Under the pieces are notes generated by a model that had not been told where the DNA came from, did no database searches, and was given only the letters and a program-made list of their open reading frames with translations. From Rhodopirellula sp. (GTDB taxonomy: Bacteria; Planctomycetota; Planctomycetia; Pirellulales; Thermoguttaceae), in contig JAAYEH010000463.1 of the NCBI GenBank assembly GCA_012728855.1, positions 1 to 43,030 of the forward strand: DNA of 43,030 nucleotides, given 5' to 3'. The translations under genes and the position numbers were made by a program. Shown here piece by piece: positions 40,748 through 43,030 of the stretch. The first letter of the stretch is position 1; every line of letters starts with the position of its first letter.

Positions 40748-40870
40748 GTAACCGTTCACGGGGCGGGGAGGAGGGGGACAGGTCCATGTTTTCGGGCAAC
40801 GTCTTTGCGGCCAAAAAACATCAACTGGCCGAAAAATGGACCAGTCCCCGCCCGCCCCGTGAACGGTTAC
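40748..40870. repeat. Family B element, copy B4 (nested inverted repeats)
   Basis: Outer arms of exactly 20 bases (GTAACCGTTCACGGGGCGGG and its complement) are perfect. Inner arms 40774-40795 and 40829-40849 (GGGGACAGGTCCATG... against ...TGGACCAGTCCCC) pair except at the family mismatch and one bulge. It has the same architecture as B2, with a wholly different outer stem. Confidence 0.92.
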
Positions 40871-40883
40871 GTTTCCTTTTAGG

Positions 40884-41012
40884 CAAACTGTAAGCGGAGT
40901 TGAAAAGCCTGCCATGAGGACCGGCACCGTCGCGGCAACCTTCAACCTGGCGGAAAACCTCCCTTGGCGACGGAGCCAGTCCTCTTTCCCGGGCTGCCGC
41001 ACTTGCAGTTTG
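40884..41012. repeat. Family B element, copy B5 (long form)
   Basis: It runs from CAAACTGTAAGCGGAG to CTGCCGCACTTGCAGTTTG, with inner arms 40916-40933 and 40967-40984 (GAGGACCGGCACCGTCGC / GCGACGGAGCCAGTCCTC). It is the near full-length relative of B1 in the opposite orientation. The remainder of the 545-base gap before cheX holds no gene. Confidence 0.88.
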
Positions 41013-41217
41013 AGTTTTTCGTGTCCGCCTCACCGCCATAACCCTCCCATTCCGTGCGGATTGCACGAAATCCATATACCGTACTTCCTCACTATGGTTT
41101 GACGATCCCGACAGGGAACCTAATCTTCTTTAGACCAACCATTCGGGCAAGCCAAAGCCATGAAAACGAGCCGTTTGCCGGCATCGCGCGGCTTGCAGAC
41201 CAACGAAGGATCCGTCG

Positions 41218-41694
41218 ATGCAAGTCGAGTACATCAATCCGTTCGTGACCTCGCTGAAGAACGCCTTCAAGACGATGCTGAATTGTGACGCTCGACGGGG
41301 TGCGATCGCCGTCAAAGAAGGCAATCGTGCGAAACACTCCGTTAGCGGGGTAATCGGACTATCCGGCAGAGCGGCTGGAACCGTTGTGCTGAGTTTCTCC
41401 GAAGCCGTGGCGTTAAAGGCCGCCTCGACGATGCTGATGACGGAGATGACCACGATCGACGAGGATGTGCTCGATGCGGTCGGTGAACTGACGAACATGG
41501 TTGCGGGCGCCGCCAAGGCGGAGTTGGAAGAGCATCAATTGCAGGTGAGCCTTCCCAATGTGATCACGGGCCACGGCCACGAAATTCACTTTCCTTCGAA
41601 CGTCGTGCCGATTTCGATCGCTTTCGACACCGAATGGGGGCCGCTGACTCTGGAGGTGGGCTTTGCGGCCGTTCTTGCCGCCGCCACCGTCTGA
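41218..41694 (+). CDS. cheX: CheX-type CheY-P phosphatase
   Basis: The protein has 158 residues. Its central catalytic pattern is DAVGELTNMVAGAAKAEL, with E90 and N93 as the E-x-x-N pair that hydrolyses the CheY aspartyl phosphate. The preceding SGRAAGTVVLSFSEAVALKAASTM and the later FPSNVVPISIAFDTEWGPLTLEVGF match the CheC/CheX/FliY dimerisation strands. AAGGA lies upstream of the ATG. It lies directly upstream of fliG on the same strand and would reset the chemotaxis response at the motor. Confidence 0.9.
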   Translation: MQVEYINPFVTSLKNAFKTMLNCDARRGAIAVKEGNRAKHSVSGVIGLSGRAAGTVVLSFSEAVALKAASTMLMTEMTTIDEDVLDAVGELTNMVAGAAKAELEEHQLQVSLPNVITGHGHEIHFPSNVVPISIAFDTEWGPLTLEVGFAAVLAAATV

Positions 41695-41843
41695 CGGCTG
41701 GGAGGCGCTGCTCAAGTTGGTGCAAGGCGTCTGCCGATAGCGCGAAAGGCCCTCCTGCTTGCTTGCCGGCAATTCAGGCAAACTAGGCAGAGTGTTCTGG
41801 CCGCCAGCAAAGCTGTTTCCGGTTTCCTTCGGCGCTGCGATTC

Positions 41844-42866
41844 ATGACCAATTCCACGGCACCGCTGCGAGTGAGTCCGAATATCCGCAAAGCGGCCATC
41901 CTTTTGATGAGCCTTCCGCCGGAGCAGGCGGCCAAGTTGATCGGCAAACTCGGTCCGAAGCAGATCGAGGCGGTTTCGATCGAGATTGCCCGGCTGAACT
42001 CGGTGGGCGGTGACGAGCAGGAGCAGGTAATCCATGAGTTTGCCCAGGCCAACCCGTCCGCCTTGGTCGGCAGCGCCGGCGGACTGGACGTGGCCAAGTC
42101 GCTGGTGGAACAGGCATTGGGCAAGTCGGCCACCGGGACGATCGAAAACATTCGGCAATCGATCGACGCTTTGCCGTTCGGATTCCTTCAGAAAGTCGAC
42201 AGCCAGAACCTGTTGACGTTTATCATCGACGAGCACCCCCAAACGATTGCCTTGATCTTGTGTCACGTGCCGGCCGCTCGCGCGGCGGACATTATCCGCG
42301 ACCTGCCTGCCGAGCGGCAACTGGCGGTGATCCGACGCATCGCCACGATGGGGCAGACGAGCCCCGAGATTATCCACGAAGTCGAGAAGGGGCTGGAGCA
42401 TCGCATGTCGAGTGTGATGAGCCAGCAATTCGACAATACAGGCGGGGTGGAGAGTGTGGCCGGCATTCTCAACGTGATCGACCGCGGCACGGAACGAGGC
42501 CTGTTGGAGAACCTCGCCCAGGAAGATCCCGATCTGGTCGAAGAGATCCGCCGGCTGATGTTTGTGTTCGAGGACATCGCCAAGCTCACTGACCGCGACA
42601 TTCAGACGGTGCTCAAGAACGTCGAGAGTTCGCAATGGGCAATGGCGTTGAAAGGCGCCAGCGAGGATCTCAAAGATAAGATCCTCAAGAACATGTCGAA
42701 GCGCGCCGCAGCCCTCTTGGCGGAGGAAATGGAGTACCTGGGGCCCGTGCGGGCGTCGAACGTTGAGCAGGTCCAGCAGCAGATCGTCGACATCGTCCGG
42801 CGGCTGGAAGACATGGGCGAGATCACCGTTCACAGCGACGAGGAAGAAGAACGGTTCATTCAGTAG
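41844..42866 (+). CDS. fliG: Flagellar motor switch protein FliG
   Basis: The protein has 340 residues. The N-terminal domain (KAAILLMSLPPEQAAKLIGKLGPKQIEAVSIEIARL) binds the MS ring. The middle domain has the EHPQ motif (DEHPQTIALILCHVPAARAADII). The C-terminal domain (FVFEDIAKLTDRDIQTVLKNVESSQWAMALKGASEDLKDKILKNMSKRAA) carries the charged torque helix. All three domains are intact. No Shine-Dalgarno is obvious. It is separated from cheX by 149 bases, so the genes are likely linked but perhaps not one operon. No other motor or hook gene is visible in the window. Confidence 0.97.
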   Translation: MTNSTAPLRVSPNIRKAAILLMSLPPEQAAKLIGKLGPKQIEAVSIEIARLNSVGGDEQEQVIHEFAQANPSALVGSAGGLDVAKSLVEQALGKSATGTIENIRQSIDALPFGFLQKVDSQNLLTFIIDEHPQTIALILCHVPAARAADIIRDLPAERQLAVIRRIATMGQTSPEIIHEVEKGLEHRMSSVMSQQFDNTGGVESVAGILNVIDRGTERGLLENLAQEDPDLVEEIRRLMFVFEDIAKLTDRDIQTVLKNVESSQWAMALKGASEDLKDKILKNMSKRAAALLAEEMEYLGPVRASNVEQVQQQIVDIVRRLEDMGEITVHSDEEEERFIQ

Positions 42867-42913
42867 CTGCCCGCCGGCAGTCGCAGCCATTCCCCCACGG
42901 CAAGGGGCGCACC

Positions 42914-43030
42914 ATGCACTCTGCGATTTTAGGCAGCATGGGATTGGTAGCAACGGGAGCCGGTGAGACGCTGCGGGCGATTTCGCCAGAAGCGAGCAAG
43001 CGTGGGGGTGTCGCTGAGGTGGTCGGCGAC
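42914..43030 (+). CDS. Possible start of a gene running off the window
   Basis: ATG 42914 (or ATG 42938) opens a frame without a stop to the edge, beginning MHSAILGSMGLVATGAGETLRAISPEA. No ribosome-binding site or family signature can be seen in 39 codons. It may be part of the next flagellar gene or noncoding. Confidence 0.3.
   Translation, partial: MHSAILGSMGLVATGAGETLRAISPEASKRGGVAEVVGD

Noticed and set aside
41712..42953. 413-residue minus-strand ORF over fliG
   Set aside because: It is the complement of the real fliG, which has all three FliG domains.

Overview
The window is high-GC DNA, almost certainly from a planctomycete of the Pirellulales type. The evidence is two DUF1559 proteins with an H-x9-DG tail and a prepilin-like leader, several planctomycete-style secreted or lipoprotein ORFs, a Ser/Thr kinase with a DWG motif, Tat-exported Gfo/Idh and esterase proteins, an oversized secretin, and a CitG-like/PTPS-like pair of the kind seen in planctomycete C1 metabolism. 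No rRNA, tRNA, CRISPR array, prophage or transposase was seen.

Layout. Positions 1-12.6 kb hold export and carbohydrate functions: a GH16 enzyme cut by the window edge, a kinase with two PAS domains, a VapBC-type toxin-antitoxin pair, two SGNH/GDSL hydrolases and a GH106-like glycosidase. Positions 12.7-15.1 kb hold TspO, a YqeG-type HAD phosphatase and a nucleotide-sugar epimerase. Positions 15.4-20.7 kb hold a BON-domain secreted protein, a lipoprotein and a secretin of about 1240 residues with roughly eight N-domain repeats. Positions 21-23.5 kb are an envelope or stress cluster: one CsbD-like protein, four further small proteins with DUF883-like hydrophobic tails, a YqjE-type DUF1469 protein, and the scar of an SDR gene that lost its middle. 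Positions 23.9-26.6 kb hold a Gfo/Idh oxidoreductase facing a Tat-exported esterase. Positions 26.9-32.8 kb are a tightly overlapping ABC-transporter operon followed by an SDR. Positions 33.1-36.3 kb hold two DUF1559/lipoprotein modules. Positions 36.8-39.0 kb hold a DUF11-repeat surface protein split by a frame break. Positions 39.1-40.7 kb hold the CitG-like and PTPS-like genes. Positions 41.2-42.9 kb hold cheX and fliG.

The most unusual content is not protein coding. At least five families of intergenic hairpin elements are scattered through the window. Family A is an arm of about 30 bp ending in GGGGTCGGGAGTC, with three copies. Family B is a larger element built on GGGGAC(T)GGC(T)CC, with mismatches at fixed positions. 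Families C, D and E are shorter stem-loops. Within families the stems change in a compensatory way while loops, trailers or mismatches stay constant. Most copies lie within a few dozen bases of stop codons, and two overlap the stop codon itself. This looks like an active or recently active REP-like system, or a structured 3'-end RNA family, whose mobilising enzyme is not in the window.
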